Shown piece by piece: positions 1-8,185 of a DNA stretch of 64,000 nucleotides. Both the position numbers and the translations under genes were made by a program. Numbering within the stretch: position 1 is the first letter of the stretch; the number at the start of each line of letters is the position of its first letter. The notes below the pieces were generated by a model, which searched no databases, was not told where the DNA came from, and saw only the letters and a list, made by a program, of their open reading frames with translations. Source of the DNA: JAGNZR01 sp051652785. Its GTDB lineage: Bacteria; Fusobacteriota; Fusobacteriia; Fusobacteriales; Fusobacteriaceae. The stretch is taken from assembly GCA_051652785.1 (NCBI GenBank), contig JBOFUX010000051.1, positions 62,001 to 126,000 of the forward strand, written 5' to 3'.

Positions 1-108
1 AAAAAAACCATAGTTCATTGTACAATATAGTGATAATAATTGTATAAATTTCTTTTTTTATTTAAAATATTTTCACAAAGTTAAAATAATGTTTTATAGG
101 AGATAAAA

Positions 109-1395
109 ATGTTTATAGATGAGGTAACAGTAACTATAAAAGCTGGAAATGGAGGAGATGGAGCTTCTACTTTTAGAAGAGAGAAGTGTATTCAATTTGG
201 AGGTCCTGATGGGGGTGACGGTGGTAACGGAGGAGATGTTATTTTTATAGCCGATCCTAATATCAACACCTTAATTGATTTTAAATATAAAAAAATTTTC
301 TGTGCAAAAAATGGTGCTAATGGTGCAAAAAAACAGATGCACGGAAAAACAGGAGAAAATCTTATCATTAGAGTTCCTGTCGGAACACAAGTTAGGGATA
401 CTCAAACTTCAAAACTTCTTTTAGATTTAGATGAAGTTCATGCTGAAAGAATATTATTTAAAGGTGGTCGAGGTGGAGATGGAAATGTTCACTTTAAAAC
501 TGCTACTAGAAAAGCTCCAAAAATAGCTGGTAAAGGTAAAGAAGGTGCAGAGTTAACAGTTAAATTAGAACTTAAATTAATTGCAGATGTTGCTTTAGTT
601 GGATACCCTTCAGTTGGAAAATCAAGCTTTATTAATAAAGTTTCCGCTGCTAATTCAAAAGTTGGAAGTTATCACTTCACAACTTTAGAACCTAAATTAG
701 GAGTTGTAAGATTAGAGGAAGGAAAGTCTTTTGTTATCGCTGATATTCCAGGACTAATAGAGGGAGCTCACGAAGGAGTGGGATTAGGGCACAAATTTTT
801 AAGACACATAGAAAGATGTAAAATGATTTACCATATAGTTGATATTGCAAGTCTTGACGGGAGAACACCAATAGAAGATTATAACAAAATAAATACTGAA
901 CTTTCTAAATTTAGTGAAAAATTAGCTAATAAACAACAAATAATTTTAGCTAACAAAATGGATCTTTTGTGGGATGAACAAATTTATGAAGATTTCAAAC
1001 ACTATGTTGAAGGTGAAGGAAATCTTGTTTTTCCTATATCCGTAGTCCTTAACGAAGGAATTAAAGAAGTTCTTTTTAAATCTTGGGATATTATTCACTC
1101 TATAAAAAAAGAAACTCTTGAACTTGAACACGATATAAAAGAAGTTTTAAAAGAAATTAGAGGTCATGTGGAAGATTATATTATCATTCAAAATGAAGAT
1201 GGGGTTTTTGAAATTTCTGGAAGAATGGTGGATAGTGTTCTTGCTAAATATGTAGTAACTTTAGAAGAAGAATCTATTATTGATTTCTTACATATGATGA
1301 AGTCTTTAGGACTTGAAGAGGCAATGATTGAAGCTGGAATTGAGGATGGTGACACGGTTAAAATTGCTGGTGTAGAATTTGAATATTTAGATTAA
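109..1395 (+). CDS. obgE: GTPase ObgE/CgtA
   Basis: Essential GTPase that binds the 50S subunit during ribosome assembly. The 428-residue protein opens with the glycine-rich Obg fold (about residues 1-158). The G domain follows, with G1 GYPSVGKS at 165-172, DIPG near 211 and NKMD at 282-285. The C-terminal OCT-type domain (about 350-428) is present, so the length is full for the family. A GGAG ribosome site lies just before the ATG. miaA follows after 22 bases, suggesting co-transcription. The call is secure. Confidence 0.97.
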   Translation: MFIDEVTVTIKAGNGGDGASTFRREKCIQFGGPDGGDGGNGGDVIFIADPNINTLIDFKYKKIFCAKNGANGAKKQMHGKTGENLIIRVPVGTQVRDTQTSKLLLDLDEVHAERILFKGGRGGDGNVHFKTATRKAPKIAGKGKEGAELTVKLELKLIADVALVGYPSVGKSSFINKVSAANSKVGSYHFTTLEPKLGVVRLEEGKSFVIADIPGLIEGAHEGVGLGHKFLRHIERCKMIYHIVDIASLDGRTPIEDYNKINTELSKFSEKLANKQQIILANKMDLLWDEQIYEDFKHYVEGEGNLVFPISVVLNEGIKEVLFKSWDIIHSIKKETLELEHDIKEVLKEIRGHVEDYIIIQNEDGVFEISGRMVDSVLAKYVVTLEEESIIDFLHMMKSLGLEEAMIEAGIEDGDTVKIAGVEFEYLD

Positions 1396-1417
1396 AAATT
1401 AGATAGCGAGGCTTTTT

Positions 1418-2329
1418 ATGAAAAATTTAAAGAATATAGGAATAATTATTGCTGGTCCTACTGGTGTTGGTAAAACTTCTCTTTCTATCAAATTGGCAAA
1501 AGCTTTAAATGGAGAGATTATTTCAGCAGATTCTGCTCAAGTTTTCAAAGGTTTAAATATCGGTACCGGAAAAATAACTTTTAATGAAATGGAAGATATC
1601 CCACATCACCTTATTGATATCCTTGAGCCAATCCATAAATATAGTGTAGGTGATTTTCAAAAAAATACTGATTCTATCTTAGAGAAATTAAGTCATGATA
1701 ATATTTTTCCTATAATTGTAGGTGGAACTGGTCTCTATTTAAGTTCTATTATAAAAGGACTTTCTTCTCTTCCCCCAGCTGATAAAAATTTAAGAGAAAC
1801 TTTTTCTCTTATTTCTCTTGTAGAGTTATATGCCCGGCTTAAAAAATTAGATCCTCAAGCTGCTAAAAATATTCATGAAAATAATAGAATTAAAATTGAA
1901 AGAGCTCTTGAAGTCTGTTTGCTAACAGATAATAAATTTTCTATTCTTTCTTTAGAAAATCGAAAGAATAATGATTTTTCTTTCGAAAAAATAGCTCTTG
2001 AAAGAAATCGAGAAAATCTTTATCCTCGTATAAATAAAAGAGTTGATCAAATGATAAAAGATGGCTTAATTTTAGAGGTTAAATCTCTCTATGAAAAATA
2101 TGGAAATAAACTAAAATCTCTTAACATCATTGGATATTCCGAAATTATCTCAGCCTTAGAGGGAAATATTTCTATGGAAACTGCCATTGAAAACATAAAG
2201 CTACATTCTAGAAGATATGCTAAAAGACAATTTACTTGGTTTAAAAATAATTCTGATTATACTTGGTATAATTTAGATGAGATATCTGAAGATGAAATCA
2301 TAAATGAAATATTAAAAAAATATATTTAA
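1418..2329 (+). CDS. miaA: tRNA dimethylallyltransferase
   Basis: Transfers a dimethylallyl group to A37 of tRNAs that read UNN codons. The P-loop GPTGVGKT lies at residues 13-20, followed by the substrate-binding DSAQVFKGLNIGTGK segment. The length of 303 residues is normal. It sits 22 bases behind obgE. The next enzyme of the pathway, MiaB, which methylthiolates the same base, is encoded at 40871-42184 on the other strand. Confidence 0.97.
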   Translation: MKNLKNIGIIIAGPTGVGKTSLSIKLAKALNGEIISADSAQVFKGLNIGTGKITFNEMEDIPHHLIDILEPIHKYSVGDFQKNTDSILEKLSHDNIFPIIVGGTGLYLSSIIKGLSSLPPADKNLRETFSLISLVELYARLKKLDPQAAKNIHENNRIKIERALEVCLLTDNKFSILSLENRKNNDFSFEKIALERNRENLYPRINKRVDQMIKDGLILEVKSLYEKYGNKLKSLNIIGYSEIISALEGNISMETAIENIKLHSRRYAKRQFTWFKNNSDYTWYNLDEISEDEIINEILKKYI

Positions 2330-2337
2330 TCTATAAC

Positions 2338-2366
2338 TTGATAAAATTATTTCTATATGATATTAT
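2338..2366 (+). promoter_or_regulatory. Promoter of the lipoprotein/RsbW/STAS/rny operon
   Basis: TTGATA (2338-2343) and TATTAT (2361-2366) are separated by exactly 17 bases in the gap after miaA. Transcription would start near 2373, about 25 bases before the lipoprotein ATG. This is read by eye against the housekeeping sigma consensus. Confidence 0.5.
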
Positions 2367-2396
2367 TTAACAATAGAAATTTTTAGGAGTGAATGA

Positions 2397-2780
2397 ATGT
2401 TTAATAAAAAATTAATTCTATTTCTAATCATTTTGTTAACAGGATGTTCAAATTTAACGATAAAAGAAGTATCGATTTTAGAACAGCAAAAATTAACTAT
2501 ACAATTAGATAATTTTAAAAATAGCTTAAAAACAAATTCAATAAATAATTTTGATAGTTTTTTTTACAATAACATAAAAGCTCAACATATCTTAAAAGAA
2601 CTAAAAAAAATAGATTTTTCTGAAGTTAGTTTTTTCTATTCAAAACCTCTATTTAACAATAATATTGCTACTAATACAATTGGTATTAATAGCTTCGATA
2701 GAGTGTTCTATTTTAACTTAACTTATCAATTTAAAAATGACATCTGGCTAATAATAAACATAAAAGAAATTCGGAGATGA
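2397..2780 (+). CDS. Small lipoprotein of unknown function
   Basis: The 127-residue product starts with a short hydrophobic signal and a lipobox, LLTGC, with the lipidated cysteine at residue 17. This predicts an exported, membrane-anchored protein. The rest is polar and lysine- and asparagine-rich with no recognised domain. The stop is four bases before the RsbW-like gene, so the two are almost certainly co-transcribed. It could sense or transmit an envelope state to the downstream switch proteins, but nothing in the sequence proves that. Confidence 0.75.
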   Translation: MFNKKLILFLIILLTGCSNLTIKEVSILEQQKLTIQLDNFKNSLKTNSINNFDSFFYNNIKAQHILKELKKIDFSEVSFFYSKPLFNNNIATNTIGINSFDRVFYFNLTYQFKNDIWLIINIKEIRR

Positions 2781-2784
2781 GGGC

Positions 2785-3183
2785 GTGATTAAAAAAAATG
2801 AAGTGAGAATTAATATTCCTTCTTCACTTGAAAATCTTTCTCTTATTAGAGCTCTTGTAAAAACTTATTTGGTTTTTCAAAAAGTTGATGACAAAGATAT
2901 TTTTCAACTTTTATCTATTGTAGATGAACTTGCTACCAATGTTGTAGAACATGGATATCAATATAAGCCTGGTAATATGACAATTGAAATCCAGCTATCC
3001 AATGATGTTATTAAGTTAATTGTTGAAGATAATGGTTCAGGATTTAACGAGAGAAATATAAGTAAAGATGAAGGCGGAATGGGATTATTTTTGGCAAGAG
3101 CTATTGCTGACGATTTTAAAATTGAAAAAAAAATTAATGGTACTATTTTTAGAGTAGAAAAAAAGATTCAGGAGGTAAATTAA
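2785..3183 (+). CDS. RsbW/SpoIIAB-like serine kinase, anti-sigma type
   Basis: A 132-residue GHKL-type ATPase domain of the anti-sigma/serine-kinase class. The N-box DELATNVVEHGY is at residues 47-58, DNGSGF at 82-87 and GGMGL at 97-101. Family members bind a sigma factor or another partner and phosphorylate a STAS protein, which is encoded right after it. The start is GTG, with a ribosome site overlapping the end of the lipoprotein gene. No sigma-B-like sigma factor is encoded nearby, so the partner is unknown. Confidence 0.88.
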   Translation: MIKKNEVRINIPSSLENLSLIRALVKTYLVFQKVDDKDIFQLLSIVDELATNVVEHGYQYKPGNMTIEIQLSNDVIKLIVEDNGSGFNERNISKDEGGMGLFLARAIADDFKIEKKINGTIFRVEKKIQEVN

Positions 3184-3186
3184 AAA

Positions 3187-3534
3187 ATGACTACAGACTT
3201 TGAAATTATTGAAAAAAATTTAAATAACATTAAGGTAATAAAAATTATTGGTGAATTAGATGCTTTTGTTGCTCCAAAACTTAAAGATAGAATTGGTAAA
3301 CTAGTAGAATCTGATACAATCAATTTTATAATTGATTTTGAGGAATTAGTTCATATTAATAGTTTGGCTATGGGCATTTTAAGAGGAAAATTAAGAATTG
3401 TAAAAGAAGCTGGAGGAGATATTAAACTTATTAAACTTAATAATCATATTAAAACAATTTTTGAAATGATTGGATTAGATGAAATTTTTGAAATTTTCGA
3501 AACCGAAGAAGAGGCTTTAAAAAGCTTCAAATAA
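3187..3534 (+). CDS. STAS-domain anti-anti-sigma-like protein
   Basis: The 115-residue single STAS domain resembles SpoIIAA/RsbV. The usual D-S-S/T-G-L-G phosphorylation loop reads NSLAMG here. Ser59 aligns with the phosphorylatable serine of RsbV, but the second Ser/Thr and the Gly are replaced. The gene begins three bases after the kinase stop, as expected for a partner-switch pair. RNase Y follows after 24 bases. STAS function is well supported; the regulated target is not. Confidence 0.88.
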   Translation: MTTDFEIIEKNLNNIKVIKIIGELDAFVAPKLKDRIGKLVESDTINFIIDFEELVHINSLAMGILRGKLRIVKEAGGDIKLIKLNNHIKTIFEMIGLDEIFEIFETEEEALKSFK

Positions 3535-3558
3535 AATAATAGAGTGAGGTAATAAATA

Positions 3559-5124
3559 ATGACAATAATTTTAGGAATAGGATTAATTGTTATAGGAGTA
3601 TGTATTTTTGCTTCTGTAATATTTAAAAAATCTGTTTTAGATGTAAAGATAAAAGAACTTAATAACCTTGAGGATGAAACTCTTAAAGCTAAAATAAAAG
3701 CTAAAGAAATTTTAGAATTTGTTGAAAAAGAAGCTTCTACAATAAAAAAAGAAGCAGAGATAAAAGCTAAAGAAGTTATTTATTCAATGAAAGAAGAGGC
3801 TGAAAAAGAAATAAAAAACTCTAAAAATGATATTATACAAAAAGAAGCTAGATTAGCTAAAAAAGAAGAATCTTTAGATAATAAAATTGAAAAATTAGAA
3901 ATGAAATCTTTAGAACTTGAAAAAATTTCTGAAGGATTAGAATTAAAAAAAGCTGAAATAGACGATATTAAATATAAACAAGAATTAGAACTTCAAAGAA
4001 TAGCAGGACTCTCTAAAAATGAAGCTAAAGACATTTTTATGGCAAAACTTAAAGATGAACTTACTCATGATTCTGCTGTTGCAATCAAAGAATTTGAACA
4101 TAAATTAGATGATGAAAAAGACAGAATTTCTAAAAGAATTTTATCCAATTGTATAGGAAAAGCTTCTGCAGAATATGTAGTAGATGCTACGGTCTCAGTT
4201 GTAAATCTGCCTAATGATGAGATGAAAGGTAGAATTATAGGTAGAGAAGGTAGAAACATAAGAGCTATTGAAGCTTTAACAGGTGTTGATATTATTATTG
4301 ACGATACTCCTGAAGCTGTTGTTCTTTCTAGTTTTGATGGTGTTAGAAGAGAAATTGCTAGACTTGCAATTGAAAATTTAATTACAGATGGAAGAATTCA
4401 TCCTGGTAAAATTGAAGAAGTGGTATTAAAAGCACAAAAAGAAGTTGAAAAAGATATTGTTGATTCTGGGGAAGCTGCTCTTATGGAGCTTGGAATAACT
4501 AGTATGCATCCTGAAATTGTTAAAGTTATTGGACGTTTGAAATTCAGAACAAGTTATGGTCAAAATATTTTAGTCCACTCTATTGAGGTTGCTAAATTAT
4601 CTGCTAATATTGCTGCTGAAATTGGAGCTGATACTGAAATTGCTAAAAGAGCAGGTCTTCTTCATGATATTGGAAAAGTTTTAGAACACGACATAGAATC
4701 TTCTCATGCTATTATAGGTGGAGAATTCTTAAAGAAGTTTGGAGAAAAACAAATTATTATAAACGCTGTAATGGCACATCATAATGAAGTAGAATTTGAA
4801 TCTGTAGAAGCTATCTTAGTACAAGCCTCAGACGCTATATCTGCATCTAGACCTGGTGCAAGAAGAGAAACATTGTCTACTTATATAAAAAGATTGGAAC
4901 AACTTGAAGAAATAGCTAAATCTTTCCCTGGTGTTGAATCTTCTTTTGCCATTCAAGCAGGAAGAGAAGTTCGAATTATTATTAACCCAGAAATTATAAC
5001 AGATGATCAGGCCACTATTATGGCTCATGAAATGGCTAAAAAAATTGAAGAAACAATGCAATATCCTGGTCAAATTAAAGTTACTATTTTAAGAGAGACT
5101 AGAGCTGTTGATTACGCAAAGTAA
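3559..5124 (+). CDS. rny: Ribonuclease Y
   Basis: Membrane-anchored endoribonuclease that initiates mRNA decay. The 521-residue protein has an N-terminal transmembrane helix (about 3-22) and a long charged coiled coil. A KH domain follows, with GRIIGREGRN near 225. The HD phosphohydrolase domain carries LLHDIGK near 367. The order and length match the family. It is the last gene of its operon and ends inside a two-way terminator. An RNase E/G-type enzyme is also encoded in this window at 54317-55780. Confidence 0.97.
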   Translation: MTIILGIGLIVIGVCIFASVIFKKSVLDVKIKELNNLEDETLKAKIKAKEILEFVEKEASTIKKEAEIKAKEVIYSMKEEAEKEIKNSKNDIIQKEARLAKKEESLDNKIEKLEMKSLELEKISEGLELKKAEIDDIKYKQELELQRIAGLSKNEAKDIFMAKLKDELTHDSAVAIKEFEHKLDDEKDRISKRILSNCIGKASAEYVVDATVSVVNLPNDEMKGRIIGREGRNIRAIEALTGVDIIIDDTPEAVVLSSFDGVRREIARLAIENLITDGRIHPGKIEEVVLKAQKEVEKDIVDSGEAALMELGITSMHPEIVKVIGRLKFRTSYGQNILVHSIEVAKLSANIAAEIGADTEIAKRAGLLHDIGKVLEHDIESSHAIIGGEFLKKFGEKQIIINAVMAHHNEVEFESVEAILVQASDAISASRPGARRETLSTYIKRLEQLEEIAKSFPGVESSFAIQAGREVRIIINPEIITDDQATIMAHEMAKKIEETMQYPGQIKVTILRETRAVDYAK

Positions 5125-5175
5125 ATAAAAACAAAAACTCAGGAAGTAATAAACTCCTGAGTTTTTGTTTTTATT
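5124..5175. terminator. Bidirectional terminator between rny and recG
   Basis: A perfect 21-base inverted repeat (5124-5144 and 5155-5175) with a 10-base loop. A-rich and T-rich flanks within the arms give a U-run in either direction. It serves the convergent rny (+) and recG (-) genes. Confidence 0.88.
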
Positions 5176-5185
5176 ACTTGTAATT

Positions 5186-7258
5186 TCATACAAATTTTTT
5201 TTCCACATCTATTTTTAAATATTCATTCTTTATTTCTCCAGAATTTTTTTTTAAATATTCAATACACTCATCTCTTATTTGCTTTATAGTTTTTATATCA
5301 TGTACTATATCTATAAATCTCAAATCTGTTACTCCACTTTGACGTGTACCAAAAATTTCACCAGGTTTTCTAAGCTTTAAATCCTCTTCCGCTATTTTAA
5401 AACCATCTTGTGTTTGTTCCATTATACTCATTCTTAAGTTTGATGTTTCATTTTTAGTTTTAGAAATTAAAAAACAGTACGAACTATATTCACCTCTCCC
5501 TACTCTTCCACGAAGTTGATGAAGAGATGAAAGACCAAATCTTTCAGAATCACTTACTACAATAATAGAAGCATTAGGGACATTTACTCCTACTTCTATC
5601 ACTGTTGTTGCTACAATTATATCTAATTCTTTATTTTTAAATTCATGCATTATTCTATCTTTTTCCTTTGAATTTAGCTTTCCATGTAAAACACCAATTT
5701 TAAAACTAGGTAGATTTTTTTTTACTTCCTCTTGTAATTCTATTACAGATTTTATTGAAAATTTTTCACTTTCTTCTATAAGAGGTGCTATAAAATAAGC
5801 CTGTCTTCCCTCAGTTAAATTCTTTTGAAGAAAGTTATACATTTTCTTTATATCACTATCACTTGATATATGTTTAGTTTTTATTTTTTTTCTTCCAGGA
5901 GGTAATTCATCTATAATTGAAACATCTAAATCTCCATATATTGATAAGGCTAAGGATCTTGGAATAGGAGTTGCGCTCATAACTATTAAATTAGATAAAA
6001 TTCCTTTATCTCTTATAACTTTTCTCTGCTCAACTCCAAATTTATGCTGTTCATCTATAACAATAAGTCCTAGTTTTTTAAACTCAACGCTATCTTGAAT
6101 AAGAGCATGAGTTCCAATTACAATATCAATATCTCCATTTTTTATTCTTTCTAAAACTTTTAATTTATTCTTAGCAGTTAAACTCCCTGTAAGTAGTTCA
6201 ATTTTTACTCCTAAATCTAAAAAGTCATCTTTATTCCCTAAATAGTGCTGAGTAGCCAATATTTCAGTTGGTGCCATTATAACACCTTGATAGGAATTTT
6301 CCACCATATATAAAAGTAAAATCAGTGAAACAATTGTTTTTCCACTTCCCACATCTCCCTGAATTAATCTACTAATTATTTTTCCTTGTAAAAGCTCACG
6401 ATATATTTCTGTTATTACTTTTTTTTGAGCTAAAGTTAGTTCAAATTTTATTTTATTTAAAAAATTTTTTACCAATTCTTTTTTATCTTCTAATCTATAT
6501 AATTTTTCATTTTTTAAATCATTAGTGTATCTAGAACTTAAAATTCCCATTTCCAATATTAGAAGTTCTTCAATTGCAAATCTTCTTTTAGCTTCTTCTA
6601 AGTATCTTTCATTTTTCGGAAAATGTATGTGATATAAAGCTTCTATTCTTGAGACTATTTTATATTTTTTAATAATCTCCTCAGGTATATTATCTTTAAA
6701 ATTTTTTTTGAAATTCGATAAACCTAATTTTATAAATTTTCTCAATACATTTTGATTTATATTTTTTATCGAACTATAAATAGGAAGTATTTCTCCTTTT
6801 TCTTCCTCTGTATTTTTTTTACTTATATATTTATACTCTGGATTTATCATACTTAGTCCATAACTTCTTTTTACTACTCCTATAAAAAAATAAGCTTCAC
6901 CTATTTTTAAAGTTTTAGCTATATAAGAGGAAGAAAACCAAACTAAATCCATAGTTCCGCTATCATCCATAACTCTTATTTTTATAAGTTTTTTGTTAGT
7001 CTCATATGAATTTATAGGCAAAATAATAGTCACTGTTGCTTTTATTACTACATATTCATTATCACCAACTTCATTTATTTTTTTCAAATTAGTTCTGTTA
7101 TCATATGCCCTTGGAAAATAATACAATAAATCATAGATACAATTAATTTTTAGGCTTTTTAATTTTTTTAATTCTTTTTTGTCCTTTTCAGTTAATTTAG
7201 GAAAAGTTAAATCTGAAATATCTTTATATATTTCACGATATATAATATTTTCTTTCAT
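5186..7258 (-). CDS. recG: ATP-dependent DNA helicase RecG
   Basis: Branch-migrating helicase that regresses stalled forks and processes recombination intermediates. At 690 residues it is full length. An N-terminal wedge/OB region precedes the helicase core, with Walker A GDVGSGKT at about 301-308, DEQH near 401 and the QLRGRVGRG motif in the second RecA lobe. It follows yebC but is separated from it by a terminator, so it is probably transcribed alone. Confidence 0.96.
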   Translation of the reverse strand: MKENIIYREIYKDISDLTFPKLTEKDKKELKKLKSLKINCIYDLLYYFPRAYDNRTNLKKINEVGDNEYVVIKATVTIILPINSYETNKKLIKIRVMDDSGTMDLVWFSSSYIAKTLKIGEAYFFIGVVKRSYGLSMINPEYKYISKKNTEEEKGEILPIYSSIKNINQNVLRKFIKLGLSNFKKNFKDNIPEEIIKKYKIVSRIEALYHIHFPKNERYLEEAKRRFAIEELLILEMGILSSRYTNDLKNEKLYRLEDKKELVKNFLNKIKFELTLAQKKVITEIYRELLQGKIISRLIQGDVGSGKTIVSLILLLYMVENSYQGVIMAPTEILATQHYLGNKDDFLDLGVKIELLTGSLTAKNKLKVLERIKNGDIDIVIGTHALIQDSVEFKKLGLIVIDEQHKFGVEQRKVIRDKGILSNLIVMSATPIPRSLALSIYGDLDVSIIDELPPGRKKIKTKHISSDSDIKKMYNFLQKNLTEGRQAYFIAPLIEESEKFSIKSVIELQEEVKKNLPSFKIGVLHGKLNSKEKDRIMHEFKNKELDIIVATTVIEVGVNVPNASIIVVSDSERFGLSSLHQLRGRVGRGEYSSYCFLISKTKNETSNLRMSIMEQTQDGFKIAEEDLKLRKPGEIFGTRQSGVTDLRFIDIVHDIKTIKQIRDECIEYLKKNSGEIKNEYLKIDVEKKFV

Positions 7259-7355
7259 TTATACTCCTATTTTATTCTTTAATTTCACAATTATATTTTT
7301 AAATATATAATAGCATACTAAAATTAATAATGGAATAACTAGAAATTTTTATAAA

Positions 7356-7395
7356 AAAATGTGACTAAATGATATTACTCATTTAATCACATTTT
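7356..7395 (-). terminator. Terminator after yebC
   Basis: A 16-base-pair stem with one mismatch (7356-7372 and 7379-7395) and a six-base loop, placed directly behind the yebC stop. The flanking A/T runs fit intrinsic termination on the minus strand and separate yebC from recG. Confidence 0.75.
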
Positions 7396-7398
7396 ATC

Positions 7399-8145
7399 TT
7401 ATAGTTGTTCTATTAACTCATCTGAAATATCAAAGTCTGCATATACATCTTGTACATCATCAAGTTCGTCTAAAGTATCATATAAAAACATAACTTTTTT
7501 AGCCGTTTCTATATCTAAAATATTAACTTTAATATCAGGAATCATAGTTATTTCAGCTTCCTCATATTTATATCCTAATTTTATTAAATTTTCTAAAACA
7601 ATTTGAAATTCAGTAAAATCAGTTATAATCTCATAGAGTCCGCTTTCCTCTCTCACGTCTTCTGCTCCAGCTTCTAATGCCGTCATCATAAATTCATCTG
7701 CCTCTAATCCTTTTGTCTTTATTGTGATTAAACCTTTTTTCTTGAATTTCCAAGAAACTGCTCCATCAGTTCCTAAATTTCCACCTTTTTTTGTAAAAGC
7801 TGCTCTTACTTCTCCAGCTGTTCTATTTTTATTATCAGTAACACATTCCACTATAAAAGCAGTTCCACAGGGACCATATCCCTCATATCTTATTTCCATC
7901 ATTTCATCTGAAGCTAATTCTCCAGTTCCTTTTTTTATAGCTCTCTCCAATACATCTTTAGGCATATTTGCTGTTTTTGCTTTTTCCACTGCAAGTCTAA
8001 GTCTAGGATTAAAACTTATATCTCCACCACTTTCTTTAGCTGCAATAGTTATCTCTCTTCCTATTTTTGTAAAAATTGAGGCTCTTTTTTTATCTTGTGC
8101 CCCTTTTCTATGCTTTATATTGCTCCATTTACTATGTCCAGCCAC
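7399..8145 (-). CDS. yebC: YebC/PmpR-family regulator
   Basis: The 248-residue protein has the diagnostic MAGHSKWSNIKHRKG start. YebC-family members act as DNA-binding regulators in some species, and more recent work links some to relief of ribosome stalling; which applies here is not visible. It lies 40 bases behind thrS and ends at its own terminator, so it is probably the last gene of the thrS transcript. The opposite frame is open over part of this gene but has no independent support. Confidence 0.95.
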   Translation of the reverse strand: MAGHSKWSNIKHRKGAQDKKRASIFTKIGREITIAAKESGGDISFNPRLRLAVEKAKTANMPKDVLERAIKKGTGELASDEMMEIRYEGYGPCGTAFIVECVTDNKNRTAGEVRAAFTKKGGNLGTDGAVSWKFKKKGLITIKTKGLEADEFMMTALEAGAEDVREESGLYEIITDFTEFQIVLENLIKLGYKYEEAEITMIPDIKVNILDIETAKKVMFLYDTLDELDDVQDVYADFDISDELIEQL

Positions 8146-8185
8146 TGGATATCAACTCCCAATCTTAAATTTTATTTATATTATA

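Noticed and set aside
1..108. Promoter or RNA gene upstream of obgE
   Set aside because: TTGTAC at 18-23 and TGTATA at 41-46 have a fitting spacing, but both are poor matches and the region is cut by the window edge; no RNA fold was convincing.
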